Below, piece by piece: positions 18,374-26,914 of a DNA stretch of 64,000 nt (positions within the stretch are counted from its first letter, which is position 1; every line of letters starts with the position of its first letter). This DNA is from Pseudoalteromonas rubra (GTDB lineage: Bacteria > Pseudomonadota > Gammaproteobacteria > Enterobacterales > Alteromonadaceae): positions 124,001 to 188,000 of the forward strand of contig NZ_PNCJ01000005.1 of the NCBI RefSeq assembly GCF_005887115.1, written 5' to 3'. The notes under the pieces were generated by a model, which saw nothing but the letters and a program-made list of their open reading frames with translations, was not told the origin of the DNA and searched no databases. A program made the translations under genes and the position numbers.

Positions 18374-19362
18374 TTTGCTACCGGTTTTAAGCTGTGTGCC
18401 AGGTCTGTATTTTGATGCATTTCCCGTACCACAGGCGTTGAAAATTTCGCCATATCGCTCTGGTGCACGGCCTGCGCGGGCATCTCGCCCTTGAGAACCT
18501 GCTTTGCCTTATTCAACTCCGCCACCAGGGTGTCAAATGGCGGAATATTGGCGTCCCATTCCAGTAAAGTCGACACGCCGCCGGTCAGCTGTTGCGCCAG
18601 CGCATAAAGCGTCCAGACTTGCTGCGGTACAGGCTGGTCGTGGGTATCAATCAGGCAGTCGCCGCAATCGCTGGGGCCCGCCAAATGGATCTGCACGATC
18701 TGCTGGTGGGGCAGGGCACGAATATACGCCTCAGGATCAAAACCATGATTAAACGCACTGACAAACACATTATTGACGTCGAGCAAAATACCACAACCGG
18801 TGGCATTCACCAGCTCGGTAAAGAAAGCCGGTTCGCTCAGGCTGGAATGACAATACTCCAGGTAGGTAGACGGGTTTTCCAGCACAATCGGGCGCTCCAG
18901 CACTTCCTGCACTTGCTTAACCCGGCGGATAACATGATGGAGACTTTCGTCCGTCAGGGGCATAGGTAAAAGGTCGTGGCTATTTACCCCGGCCACGCCA
19001 GTCCAGCACAGATGATCCGACACCCACGCTGGCTGCACAAAGTCGCTCAGTGCTTTGAGCTTATTCAGATAGGTAAAATCAAGCGGATCTGTGCTGCCAA
19101 TGTTCATCGACACGCCATGCATCACCATAGGGTAGTGTGCTCTGAGTGTTTCCAGCACGTGACGGCCATAGCCAAAATTGTCTATGTAGTTTTCGCTGAT
19201 GATCTCAAACCAGTCCACCGGCTTTTTTACCGTGTTGTGGTCAATGCTCATCAGCTCAGGATAATGCTGACTGCGCAAGCCAACCCCAAATCCTAAGTTC
19301 CCGGTATGAGAAAAAGAGGCCGCAGCATCGCGCCGCGCCTCCTCAGTATGGTTATCTGACAT
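18370..19362 (-). CDS. DUF692 multinuclear iron oxidase (MNIO, BufB-like)
   Basis: A 330-residue TIM-barrel enzyme. Motifs are those of DUF692: GFGVGLRSQHY, WFEIISENY, HGVSMNIGS, SDHLCW, ENPSTYLEY, LLDVNNVFVSAFNHGFDP, IHLAGP and LLEWDANIP. They carry the His/Asp/Glu/Asn ligands of the two- or three-iron site. Characterised members oxidise Cys residues of ribosomal peptides (for example methanobactin and bufferins). AAGGAAG precedes ATG 19362. The gene immediately upstream encodes a Cys-rich ferritin-like protein, a candidate substrate. Confidence 0.9.
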   Translation of the reverse strand: MSDNHTEEARRDAAASFSHTGNLGFGVGLRSQHYPELMSIDHNTVKKPVDWFEIISENYIDNFGYGRHVLETLRAHYPMVMHGVSMNIGSTDPLDFTYLNKLKALSDFVQPAWVSDHLCWTGVAGVNSHDLLPMPLTDESLHHVIRRVKQVQEVLERPIVLENPSTYLEYCHSSLSEPAFFTELVNATGCGILLDVNNVFVSAFNHGFDPEAYIRALPHQQIVQIHLAGPSDCGDCLIDTHDQPVPQQVWTLYALAQQLTGGVSTLLEWDANIPPFDTLVAELNKAKQVLKGEMPAQAVHQSDMAKFSTPVVREMHQNTDLAHSLKPVAK

Positions 19363-19371
19363 GGCGCTTCC

Positions 19372-21666
19372 TTATGTTGAAGGCGGCAGTGCCAGACGAA
19401 TATCATCCACTTCTGGTGGCGCAGGGATTTCACCGGTCTGCTCATTAACCAGATTGTTGGCATTACAATACGCCTGCCAGGCAATCTTGTATACCGCGTC
19501 CCCTTCTTTATAGGGCATTGGCGTAGTGTCATCAGATGAGTCGCAATCCTGCTGTGGGTCGCCGCCATCAGGCGTGATGTAGCTGATAGGTGTAAAGTTG
19601 TTGTGTTTATCAAAACTAAACAGCTGCATTTTATAGCCGTCGCTGTCGTCGGCAGGTAAGGATGGGAATAACTGCGACGCCGAAATAGGCACAGCACACC
19701 CACCCAGGTTATTACACTTGTTGTCGGCCGGCGCACTCTTTATGCCTTTAGCGCCACTGGCACCACAGCTGCCACCCGGTGTGGTGCTATGAACAAAACC
19801 ACAGCCGCCCTGGGCTTTACAATCATTTGAACCTTTACAGCTATGGAATACCTGAGCCGGCGGCAAACCAACATTATCAGAGGTGTAACTCATCCCCTGG
19901 CAGGCATGGTACAACACGCCTTCTTCCTGCGGTGCAATGCCAGTCACCAGATCCGGTGCCATCCCAGTCGTGGCCCAGCAAATTGAGACACGGTCACCAG
20001 AGCCACCCATTGCAGGCCCGGGGAACTCATCGGTTTTCCCTGACCAGTAGCGGTCCAGCGCGGTTGTCAGGCCTTTAATGGTTCCGACTGCCGACTGGCT
20101 GAACAGCAGGTGGGTTTCCACCTTGCTTTTTTCTGTGCTGCTGAGATTGTTCAGTGCAGCAACGATCTCATCAACCCCAGGTAAGTCTGGGTGCTGCTCT
20201 TTTGCTTTATCACAGGCACCCGGGTTCAGCATTTCCCTGTTCCAACGCTTGCCTTCGGCATGCCAGTCTTTCCAGGTTAGGTATCTCTCTTCTTCTGAGC
20301 GACTGGGATCACTGTATTTAACGATCAATTCCAGTGTTTGCTTAAAGATCAGGAAATGATCTTTGCGCTTATTCATGATCCGTGCACACGCCGATCCTGA
20401 GATAGGTGTACCCGGGTAATCCGCTTTAAGTGCGTTCTCATCAGGCTGATACTTCTCTTGCACGGTATGCGTATCTTCGGCCTTTTGGGCAAATAAAGTG
20501 CTCAGGGCTTTTTGTGCCCACGCTTCATGACTCCATTTTTGACAGATTGTTTCAACCACGCCCTGACCTTCGCCCTGATCGGTAATGGCATTGATGTTGT
20601 TGATAAGTTTAACTTTGAGCTCGTCGTGGCGAGTATCATCCAGCTCTGGTGAATTCAAAGACCCGTCAACGCCAGGAAATTGTGCCTGGTACGCGTCATC
20701 GCCGGGACGTACGTTAAAGTAGTCTCTTTGCACCGGCGTTGACCCTAACAGCGCATCAAGCAAAGACGTGCCATCGTCATACTGGATTTGCAGATAGTTC
20801 CAGTAGCACAGGTACATATGGCCGATAGAGCCAAACAGCGGCAGGTCGGTTTCAGTGTAGCTGGGTTGCCACCAGTCAAACGGGGCATTTTCAAAGTACT
20901 TGGGACGACCATCTGCACCGGGCTTGAGGTACTGGGGCGCAATAATTTTTTGCGCGTCTTCTTCGGTTTCTTCAATCAATAAAAACAGCAGCGCCTGCTC
21001 TTTGTTAAGCTCCGTCGCATTCACCCTGAGGTCCTGCAAACTTTCACCCTTAAAGTGGGCTTTAAAGTAATCCCTGACTTCAGGACTAAGCTTATTCAGA
21101 TCGCTGTCGCAGTCATTAAAATCCAGAATGTGCGGGATCATGGTCTGATTGTTGTAACACTGCCAGCCATATTTCTTATCGATCAGTGCCTCACTGGTAA
21201 AAGTCGGTGTAAGTCCGATCTTGCTGGCCATGTTAGAAGCCAGTTGCAGGTGCAGCATTTCTTCAACAAACACACTGTATACACCATTGAATACTTGCTC
21301 GTTGACTGTTAAGACATCCGTCGGTGTCGGCTTCACTACGGCGTCATATTCATCGAATCGCCCCTTTGGCACCGTACCAGCTGTTGCTGCCAAACCAGGC
21401 CACCAACGTCCCGGATATAACCCGGAGTTGTCACCAATCTGGTGCATCCCATAAATGGAGTATAGGCCGGTCATATACAGGGGAATGGTAAATAGCTCAA
21501 CATTGATAGCCGCCTGCGCGATGGCTTTCACACACGAGATATCAGCAGCCTTGTAATCAACGCTACGTGCTTTTATCTCTTGCTCTTGTTGCTTTGAAAT
21601 TCTGAGTTCGGGCTTAATGATTTCTTTCAACCCGTTCAATACGTCTTTGTTAATTGGTTCATTCAT
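19372..21666 (-). CDS. Ferritin-like (VioB-type) domain protein with Cys-rich C-terminal segment
   Basis: A 764-residue protein. The N-terminal part has a ferritin-like helical domain of the VioB-associated type: AQAAINVELFTIPLYMTGLY and FVEEMLHLQLASNMA (E...ExxH metal ligands), then FLLIEETEEDAQ. The C-terminal part, about residues 610-657, holds six Cys in HSCKGSNDCKAQGGCGF, PGGSCGASG and NKCNNLGGCAVP, resembling Cys-rich substrates next to MNIO enzymes. The start is ATG 21666 (MNEPINKDV), with AAGGAG eight bases upstream; the frame extends to 21729 without a ribosome site. First gene of the operon with the DUF692 and DUF2063 genes. Function is unknown; metal handling or a large modified precursor is inferred. 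Confidence 0.75.
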   Translation of the reverse strand: MNEPINKDVLNGLKEIIKPELRISKQQEQEIKARSVDYKAADISCVKAIAQAAINVELFTIPLYMTGLYSIYGMHQIGDNSGLYPGRWWPGLAATAGTVPKGRFDEYDAVVKPTPTDVLTVNEQVFNGVYSVFVEEMLHLQLASNMASKIGLTPTFTSEALIDKKYGWQCYNNQTMIPHILDFNDCDSDLNKLSPEVRDYFKAHFKGESLQDLRVNATELNKEQALLFLLIEETEEDAQKIIAPQYLKPGADGRPKYFENAPFDWWQPSYTETDLPLFGSIGHMYLCYWNYLQIQYDDGTSLLDALLGSTPVQRDYFNVRPGDDAYQAQFPGVDGSLNSPELDDTRHDELKVKLINNINAITDQGEGQGVVETICQKWSHEAWAQKALSTLFAQKAEDTHTVQEKYQPDENALKADYPGTPISGSACARIMNKRKDHFLIFKQTLELIVKYSDPSRSEEERYLTWKDWHAEGKRWNREMLNPGACDKAKEQHPDLPGVDEIVAALNNLSSTEKSKVETHLLFSQSAVGTIKGLTTALDRYWSGKTDEFPGPAMGGSGDRVSICWATTGMAPDLVTGIAPQEEGVLYHACQGMSYTSDNVGLPPAQVFHSCKGSNDCKAQGGCGFVHSTTPGGSCGASGAKGIKSAPADNKCNNLGGCAVPISASQLFPSLPADDSDGYKMQLFSFDKHNNFTPISYITPDGGDPQQDCDSSDDTTPMPYKEGDAVYKIAWQAYCNANNLVNEQTGEIPAPPEVDDIRLALPPST

Positions 21667-21808
21667 GAACTTGCTCCTTCGTGACGGTAAACTACTGCCT
21701 GTGGTTTGCTTCACAGCAGCAGTGCTCATAAAAGGTAGTTCACAAAAAAAGAAATTCCTATTACATCCTATTACTCAGAGAGCTGAGTGTGCAAAAGAAC
21801 AAGGGTAA

Positions 21809-22195
21809 TCAACGGCGCCGTTCAATCTCGCAGAGATCAGACGCCTGGCTGGCGCAGTAATGTGACTGTTTGACCTGAGATCTAACACTGTCGGCACTTA
21901 GTTTTGCTTCGGCATCAATATCAATACCGTTCGCCAGACAGGCTTCTTTGTAGGCTTGATGTTGTTGGGCTTTTACAACCCCGTTGGACAAGGCCAGTGC
22001 CAGGCCACCAACCAGTTCGAGTTCATGAAACACCAGGTTGCTGGCAGCGCGGGGAGCCATGTCGATACTGGTCGATTCTTTGTAAACGCCGCAGTATTCA
22101 TCAAAACTGACTTCAGTGTGCGGCACAAAAACACACCCCGTCAACAGCAAGGTGCTGCTCCCAAGTAATGTATATTTCCCTGACAACATAGTCAT
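21809..22195 (-). CDS. Small lipoprotein of unknown function
   Basis: A 128-residue protein whose signal peptide ends in a lipobox LLLTGC, predicting lipid anchoring. The mature part contains five further Cys (EYCG, EACL, HYCAS, DLCE and others), suggesting disulphides in the periplasm. ATGs at 22195 and 22189 are both possible; neither has a strong ribosome site. It lies upstream of the ferritin-like gene on the same strand but 142 bases away. No family recognised. Confidence 0.65.
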   Translation of the reverse strand: MTMLSGKYTLLGSSTLLLTGCVFVPHTEVSFDEYCGVYKESTSIDMAPRAASNLVFHELELVGGLALALSNGVVKAQQHQAYKEACLANGIDIDAEAKLSADSVRSQVKQSHYCASQASDLCEIERRR

Positions 22196-22301
22196 TATTA
22201 TCCGTATTTATTACTTTAGATAAGGGTATGCTGGGCGCTTAAAGAATACAACGGGATACTACATAAATCTGACGTAAACTTACATCCGCTGACATTTAGC
22301 A

Positions 22302-22340
22302 GGGCAACAGAGCGTAAAGCCCCTTTACACTCTGTTGCCC
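22302..22340 (-). terminator. Long hairpin downstream of malate synthase
   Basis: GGGCAACAGAG (22302-22312) pairs with CTCTGTTGCCC (22330-22340), with an inner GTAAAG/CTTTAC stem. There is no T-run, so it is more likely an mRNA-stabilising or Rho-assisted 3' hairpin for the minus-strand gene ending at 22357. Confidence 0.55.
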
Positions 22341-22356
22341 AGACTAATCGGAGAAA

Positions 22357-24528
22357 CTACTGAGTATGGTCCTTGTATTGACGTCGATACGCATGCAGCA
22401 GAGGCTCAGTGTAGCCATTTGGCTGCGCCTTGCCTTGCAGCACTAATGCCAAAGCCGCCGAGAAGGCCAGGTTGTCTTCGATGTTTTCACCACTCATTGG
22501 CTGGTATTGCGCGTCATGGCGATTTTGCTCATCGACGATTTTTGCCATACGCACAAAAGTGCGCTTAACCTGCTCTTCAGTGCAAATACCATGGTGCAAC
22601 CAGTTAGCAATGTGCTGGCTTGAGATGCGTAAAGTTGCTCTGTCTTCCATCAGGCCAACATGATTGATATCGGGTACTTTCGAGCAACCAATGCCCTGAT
22701 CTATCCAGCGCACCACATAACCCAGAATCCCCTGGGCATTATTGTCCAGCTCGGTTTGAACTTCATCATCGCTTAACTGACGTGCGCCCAGTAACGGCGG
22801 TGTCAGCAGGTCGTCGAGGCTTGCCATCTGCCGCTGGGCAATTTGCTGCTGCAATGTCGCCACTTCAACTTCGTGATAATGCATGGCATGCAAAGTGGCC
22901 GCGGTAGGAGAGGGCACCCAGGCGGTATTGGCACCTGACTTAGGATGAGCCAGCTTTTGCTCCATCATTAACGCCATTTTGTCAGGCATCGGCCACATGC
23001 CTTTACCTATCTGCGCCTTACCCGCAAAGCCCGAAGCCAGACCGGTGTCTACGTTACGATCCTCATACGCCGCAATCCAGGGCTGTGCTTTTATCTCGCC
23101 TTTGGGTAATACCGGGCCTGCCAGCATAGACGTGTGGATCTCGTCACCGGTTCTGTCCAGGAACCCGGTATTAATGAATACGACGCGGGCGCGTGCCGCA
23201 TTGATACAGGCCTGTAAGTTTACAGATGTACGGCGTTCTTCATCCATAATGCCCATTTTTAGCGTGTTTTCAGGTATTTTTAGTAACTGCTCTACCGCAC
23301 TAAACAACTCGCCGGTAAAGGCCACTTCTTCCGGACCATGCATTTTGGGTTTGACGATATTCACGCTCTGCGCCGTGGAGTTTTTAAGCACACCATCACC
23401 TTGCAGATCGTGCAGCGCGGCGGTTGCGGTGATCACCGCATCGACTATTCCTTCGAACACCTCTTCACCATGCTCATCCAAAATGGCAGGTGTGGTCATC
23501 AAATGGCCAACGTTACGCACAAACATCATAGCGCGTCCTTTGAGGCTCAGCGGCTGGCCATCAGGTGTCAGGTAAGTTTTATCAGCATTCAATGAACGGG
23601 TTACGGTTTTACCCGCTTTTTCAAACTGCTCTTTGAGTGTCCCCTGCATCAGACCCAGCCAGTTGCGGTAAACCTGTACTTTATCTTCGGCATCCACGGC
23701 TGCAACTGAGTCTTCACAATCCATAATGGTGGTCAGCGCAGATTCCAGGATCACGTCTTTGATCCCGGCCTTATCTGCCTGGCCGATCGGATCCTGGGGA
23801 TCGATCAGGATCTCAAAATGCAGATCATGGTGTTTAAACAATAATGCCGACGGGTTCTGTGGCTGCCCGTTATATCCGGCAAATTGCGCGGGATCCGCCA
23901 GTGACATCTGACTTGAATCGTTAAGCGTAATGATCAGTTCACCCTGAACCACCGCATAGTTAGTGCTTTCGATATGAGAGCCATGTGCCAGCGGCAAAAT
24001 ACGGTCCAGTAGCTGGCGAGCATAGGCCATCACTTTAAAGCCCCGCACCGGATTATAGCCGCTAGCACGCTCAGCGCCGTCTTCCTCTGGCAACACATCG
24101 GTGCCATACAACGCATCATAGAGTGAACCCCAGCGGGCGTTGGCTGCATTGAGTGCAAATCGCGCATTACTAACCGGCACCACTAACTGTGGGCCTGCAA
24201 TGCGGGCAATTTCGGGCTCAACCTGCTCGGTAGTAATAGGCTGCGCAGCAACGCCAGGCACCAGATAACCAATTTCAGTTAAAAATGTCCGATACTTATC
24301 AGCATCCCAGCTTGGGTTAGCTAAATGGTAGTCATCAATTTGCTTTTGTAATAGATCGCGCTTGGCAAGCAGCGCCCGGTTTTTGGGTGTGAGAGTGTGG
24401 ATAATAGTCGAAAAACCAGACCAGAAGTCGTCTGCATTAATTTGGGTGCCAGGCAGCAGCTCCTGATCGACAAAGTCAAACAGGCGAGTATCGATACGCA
24501 ATCCGGCCTGTAAAATGTGAGAACTCAT
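22357..24528 (-). CDS. glcB: Malate synthase G
   Basis: A 723-residue cytoplasmic enzyme that condenses glyoxylate with acetyl-CoA to give malate. Length and the order of motifs ([97 protein letters not shown]) are those of form G rather than form A. It is transcribed divergently from isocitrate lyase, so the two glyoxylate-shunt genes share a 232-base control region. Confidence 0.97.
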   Translation of the reverse strand: MSSHILQAGLRIDTRLFDFVDQELLPGTQINADDFWSGFSTIIHTLTPKNRALLAKRDLLQKQIDDYHLANPSWDADKYRTFLTEIGYLVPGVAAQPITTEQVEPEIARIAGPQLVVPVSNARFALNAANARWGSLYDALYGTDVLPEEDGAERASGYNPVRGFKVMAYARQLLDRILPLAHGSHIESTNYAVVQGELIITLNDSSQMSLADPAQFAGYNGQPQNPSALLFKHHDLHFEILIDPQDPIGQADKAGIKDVILESALTTIMDCEDSVAAVDAEDKVQVYRNWLGLMQGTLKEQFEKAGKTVTRSLNADKTYLTPDGQPLSLKGRAMMFVRNVGHLMTTPAILDEHGEEVFEGIVDAVITATAALHDLQGDGVLKNSTAQSVNIVKPKMHGPEEVAFTGELFSAVEQLLKIPENTLKMGIMDEERRTSVNLQACINAARARVVFINTGFLDRTGDEIHTSMLAGPVLPKGEIKAQPWIAAYEDRNVDTGLASGFAGKAQIGKGMWPMPDKMALMMEQKLAHPKSGANTAWVPSPTAATLHAMHYHEVEVATLQQQIAQRQMASLDDLLTPPLLGARQLSDDEVQTELDNNAQGILGYVVRWIDQGIGCSKVPDINHVGLMEDRATLRISSQHIANWLHHGICTEEQVKRTFVRMAKIVDEQNRHDAQYQPMSGENIEDNLAFSAALALVLQGKAQPNGYTEPLLHAYRRQYKDHTQ

Positions 24529-24652
24529 GTGAGTGATCCTTGATCGGGTTTGAACGGGTCACTTTAAAATAAGCCAATTTCAGTAAAAGCAAACCCCTTA
24601 TTCCATTCACAGTAAATATACTGACAATAACAACTATAAATTTAAAAAATTG

Positions 24653-24669
24653 AACTGGTCGGTCTAGTG
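24653..24669. promoter_or_regulatory. FadR-like operator between glcB and aceA
   Basis: AACTGGTCGGTCTAGTG matches the left half of the FadR site (AACTGGTCNGACCNGTT) perfectly and the right half partly. It lies in the divergent control region, where repression relieved by acyl-CoA would coordinate fatty-acid breakdown with the glyoxylate shunt. Prediction by eye. Confidence 0.4.
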
Positions 24670-24760
24670 TTTATTTAAACGCCAGCAAGCACTCTCACAC
24701 TCGCAACCTGGCAGACAAACATAAACCAGTTAGCTTAAACCCGTTCGAAGGAATTTTGTT

Positions 24761-26365
24761 ATGAGCAGTTATACCTCTCAAATTGACCGTTTTACTACAT
24801 TGTGCCAGTCTCAGGGCGATACATGGCAGGGGATCAACCCCGAATTTGCAACCAGAATGCATTTACAAAACCGCTTTAAAACGGGTCTGGATATCGCCAA
24901 ATACACCGCGAAGGTAATGCGTGAAGACATGGCCGCGTATGATGCCGACAGCAGCCAGTATACACAGTCGCTGGGTTGCTGGCATGGCTTCACGGCTCAG
25001 CAAATGATGATGGCCATTAAGCGTCATAACAAGACCACAAAGCGCTCTTACGTTTACCTGAGCGGCTGGATGGTTGCAGCGCTTCGCTCTGAATTTGGTC
25101 CGCTGCCAGATCAGAGTATGCACGAAAAAACCGCGGTACCTAAGTTGATTGAAGAGATCTACACTTTCTTAAAACAGGCAGATGCACGTGAGCTCGACCA
25201 TCTCTACAAAGCGCTGGACGAGGCCAAAGCGCAAGGTGGTGACGTACAGGCAATCACTGCACAGATAGATAACTTCGAAACTCATGTGGTACCGATCATC
25301 GCCGACATCGATGCCGGCTTTGGTAACGAGGAAGCCACCTACCTGCTGGCAAAACAAATGATTGAGGCGGGTGCGTGCGCCATTCAGATTGAAAACCAGG
25401 TATCGGATGCCAAGCAGTGTGGTCACCAGGCTGGTAAAGTCACCGTGCCTCATGAAGACTTTTTAGCCAAGATCAATGCGGTGCGTTATGCATTCCTGGA
25501 GCTGGGCGTAGAAGATGGCATTATTGTCGCTCGTACCGACTCTCTGGGTGCCAGCCTGACGCAGAAAATACCAGTCTCTAAAACCCCCGGTGATTTGGCC
25601 AGCCAATACAACGCCTTCCTCGACACCACCGTTATCTCTGGCGCTGCGGATCTGAACGAAGGTGACATGGCCATTAAACAAAATGGTGAGCTGTGTAAGC
25701 CAGTGCGCCTCGATAATGGTCTATATCAGTTCAGAGAAGGCACTGAAAAGGACCGCGTTGTACTTGATTGTGTCACCAGCTTGCAATCAGGCGCCGATCT
25801 GTTGTGGATTGAAACTGAAAAGCCCAATGTTGAGCAAATAGCGGAACTGGTAAACCGAGTCCGTGAGCAGGTGCCCAATGCCAAGCTGGTATATAACAAC
25901 TCACCGTCATTTAACTGGACGCTGAAGTTCCGTGAGCAGGTATATGCAGAGTGGCAGGCACAAGGCAAAGATCTATCGGCGTACCCTGATCCAACTCAAG
26001 ATCCTAAAGCGCTAATGTCTCCAGAACTAGATCAATCGGAACTGGCAGCAGAAGCCGATGCTAAGGTACGTACCTTCCAGCGTGACGGTGCCGCTCAGGC
26101 AGGTATTTTCCACCACCTGATCACCTTACCGACTTATCACACTGCTGCGCTGAGCACTGATATTTTGGCGGAAGGTTACTTTGGCGACCTGGGTATGCTT
26201 GCCTACGTACGAGATGTTCAGAGACAAGAAATCCGCCGTGAGCAGGCTTCTGTAAAACACCAGGACCTGGCCGGCTCCAACATTGGTGATACACATAAAG
26301 AATATTTCAGCGGTGAAAACGCTTTAAAAGCAGGTGGTGAAGCCAACACCATGAACCAGTTTTAA
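24761..26365 (+). CDS. aceA: Isocitrate lyase
   Basis: A 534-residue enzyme cleaving isocitrate to glyoxylate and succinate. The active-site loop is SDAKQCGHQAGKV (K-x-C-G-H), preceded by PIIADIDAGFGNEEATYLLAKQMIEAGA, both diagnostic. It belongs to the longer isocitrate lyase class found in many marine gammaproteobacteria. GAAGGA precedes ATG 24761. Divergent from glcB. Confidence 0.97.
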   Translation: MSSYTSQIDRFTTLCQSQGDTWQGINPEFATRMHLQNRFKTGLDIAKYTAKVMREDMAAYDADSSQYTQSLGCWHGFTAQQMMMAIKRHNKTTKRSYVYLSGWMVAALRSEFGPLPDQSMHEKTAVPKLIEEIYTFLKQADARELDHLYKALDEAKAQGGDVQAITAQIDNFETHVVPIIADIDAGFGNEEATYLLAKQMIEAGACAIQIENQVSDAKQCGHQAGKVTVPHEDFLAKINAVRYAFLELGVEDGIIVARTDSLGASLTQKIPVSKTPGDLASQYNAFLDTTVISGAADLNEGDMAIKQNGELCKPVRLDNGLYQFREGTEKDRVVLDCVTSLQSGADLLWIETEKPNVEQIAELVNRVREQVPNAKLVYNNSPSFNWTLKFREQVYAEWQAQGKDLSAYPDPTQDPKALMSPELDQSELAAEADAKVRTFQRDGAAQAGIFHHLITLPTYHTAALSTDILAEGYFGDLGMLAYVRDVQRQEIRREQASVKHQDLAGSNIGDTHKEYFSGENALKAGGEANTMNQF

Positions 26366-26391
26366 TTGTCATATGATTCCTTAATCAAGCG

Positions 26392-26411
26392 AGGGCCTGC
26401 GGGCCCTTTTT
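26392..26411 (+). terminator. Terminator of aceA
   Basis: AGGGCC (26392-26397), loop TGCG, GGCCCT (26402-26407), then a T-run. Confidence 0.88.
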
Positions 26412-26412
26412 A

Positions 26413-26824
26413 GATCAGTTTTTTACCAGCACAATACCGGCAACACACAACCCAATCTACAAAGTCGATGGCCTGCTAAAAGCCCTAACAGACTCTACCA
26501 CTTTAATCTCAGCCAGATTAGTTCTGGATCACGATTTTACCCGCCTGCGAGTGTCAGATCAGGATTTTATCAGCTAAAGTGCTTTTGATGACGGACAAGG
26601 GGCGTGAGCGGCAAAAAAAGAGGACGACAACAAGACTTTGGCTTAAAATTCGGAAAAATCTGCCAGCGATTGGCTTAAAAATTCGACTAGTTGCAATAAT
26701 AAACACTTCCCAGGCCACATTTTTACTAACTCTGGGGTCAATAAACCAAAATTTTACTAAGTCAGCAGCCCGATAAAACAGAATTTTACTAACTAGATGG
26801 CCATCAAATCATTATTTTACCAAC
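26413..26824 (+). repeat. Remote iteron-like cluster, seven GATC-N4-TTTTACYAAC-type elements
   Basis: Noncoding region upstream of the sensor kinase. Seven 18-bp elements lie on the + strand at 26413, 26527, 26557, 26713, 26744, 26776 and 26807. The first three keep GATC-N4-TTTTA. The last four have GGCC, AACC, AAAC or AATC at that place but a strong TTTTACYAAS core. The last four are 31, 32 and 31 bases apart; 26527 and 26557 are 30 apart, and 26557 to 26713 is 156 (about 5 x 31). The same element occurs four times in the replication origin at 39.08-39.46 kb. It may bind the replicon's initiator, or instead a regulator of the adjacent kinase gene. Confidence 0.65.
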
Positions 26825-26914
26825 TCATCATCCTGTAAACCCCCTTTACAGATCCATAATTGCACCACAATTATTGCATACTCTGAAAAAAGTCTGATGT
26901 GCCACGAAGAAATT

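Noticed and set aside
26579..26776. 65-residue open frame upstream of the sensor kinase
   Set aside because: It runs through the phased iteron-like elements and its product is low-complexity; no homology is recognisable.
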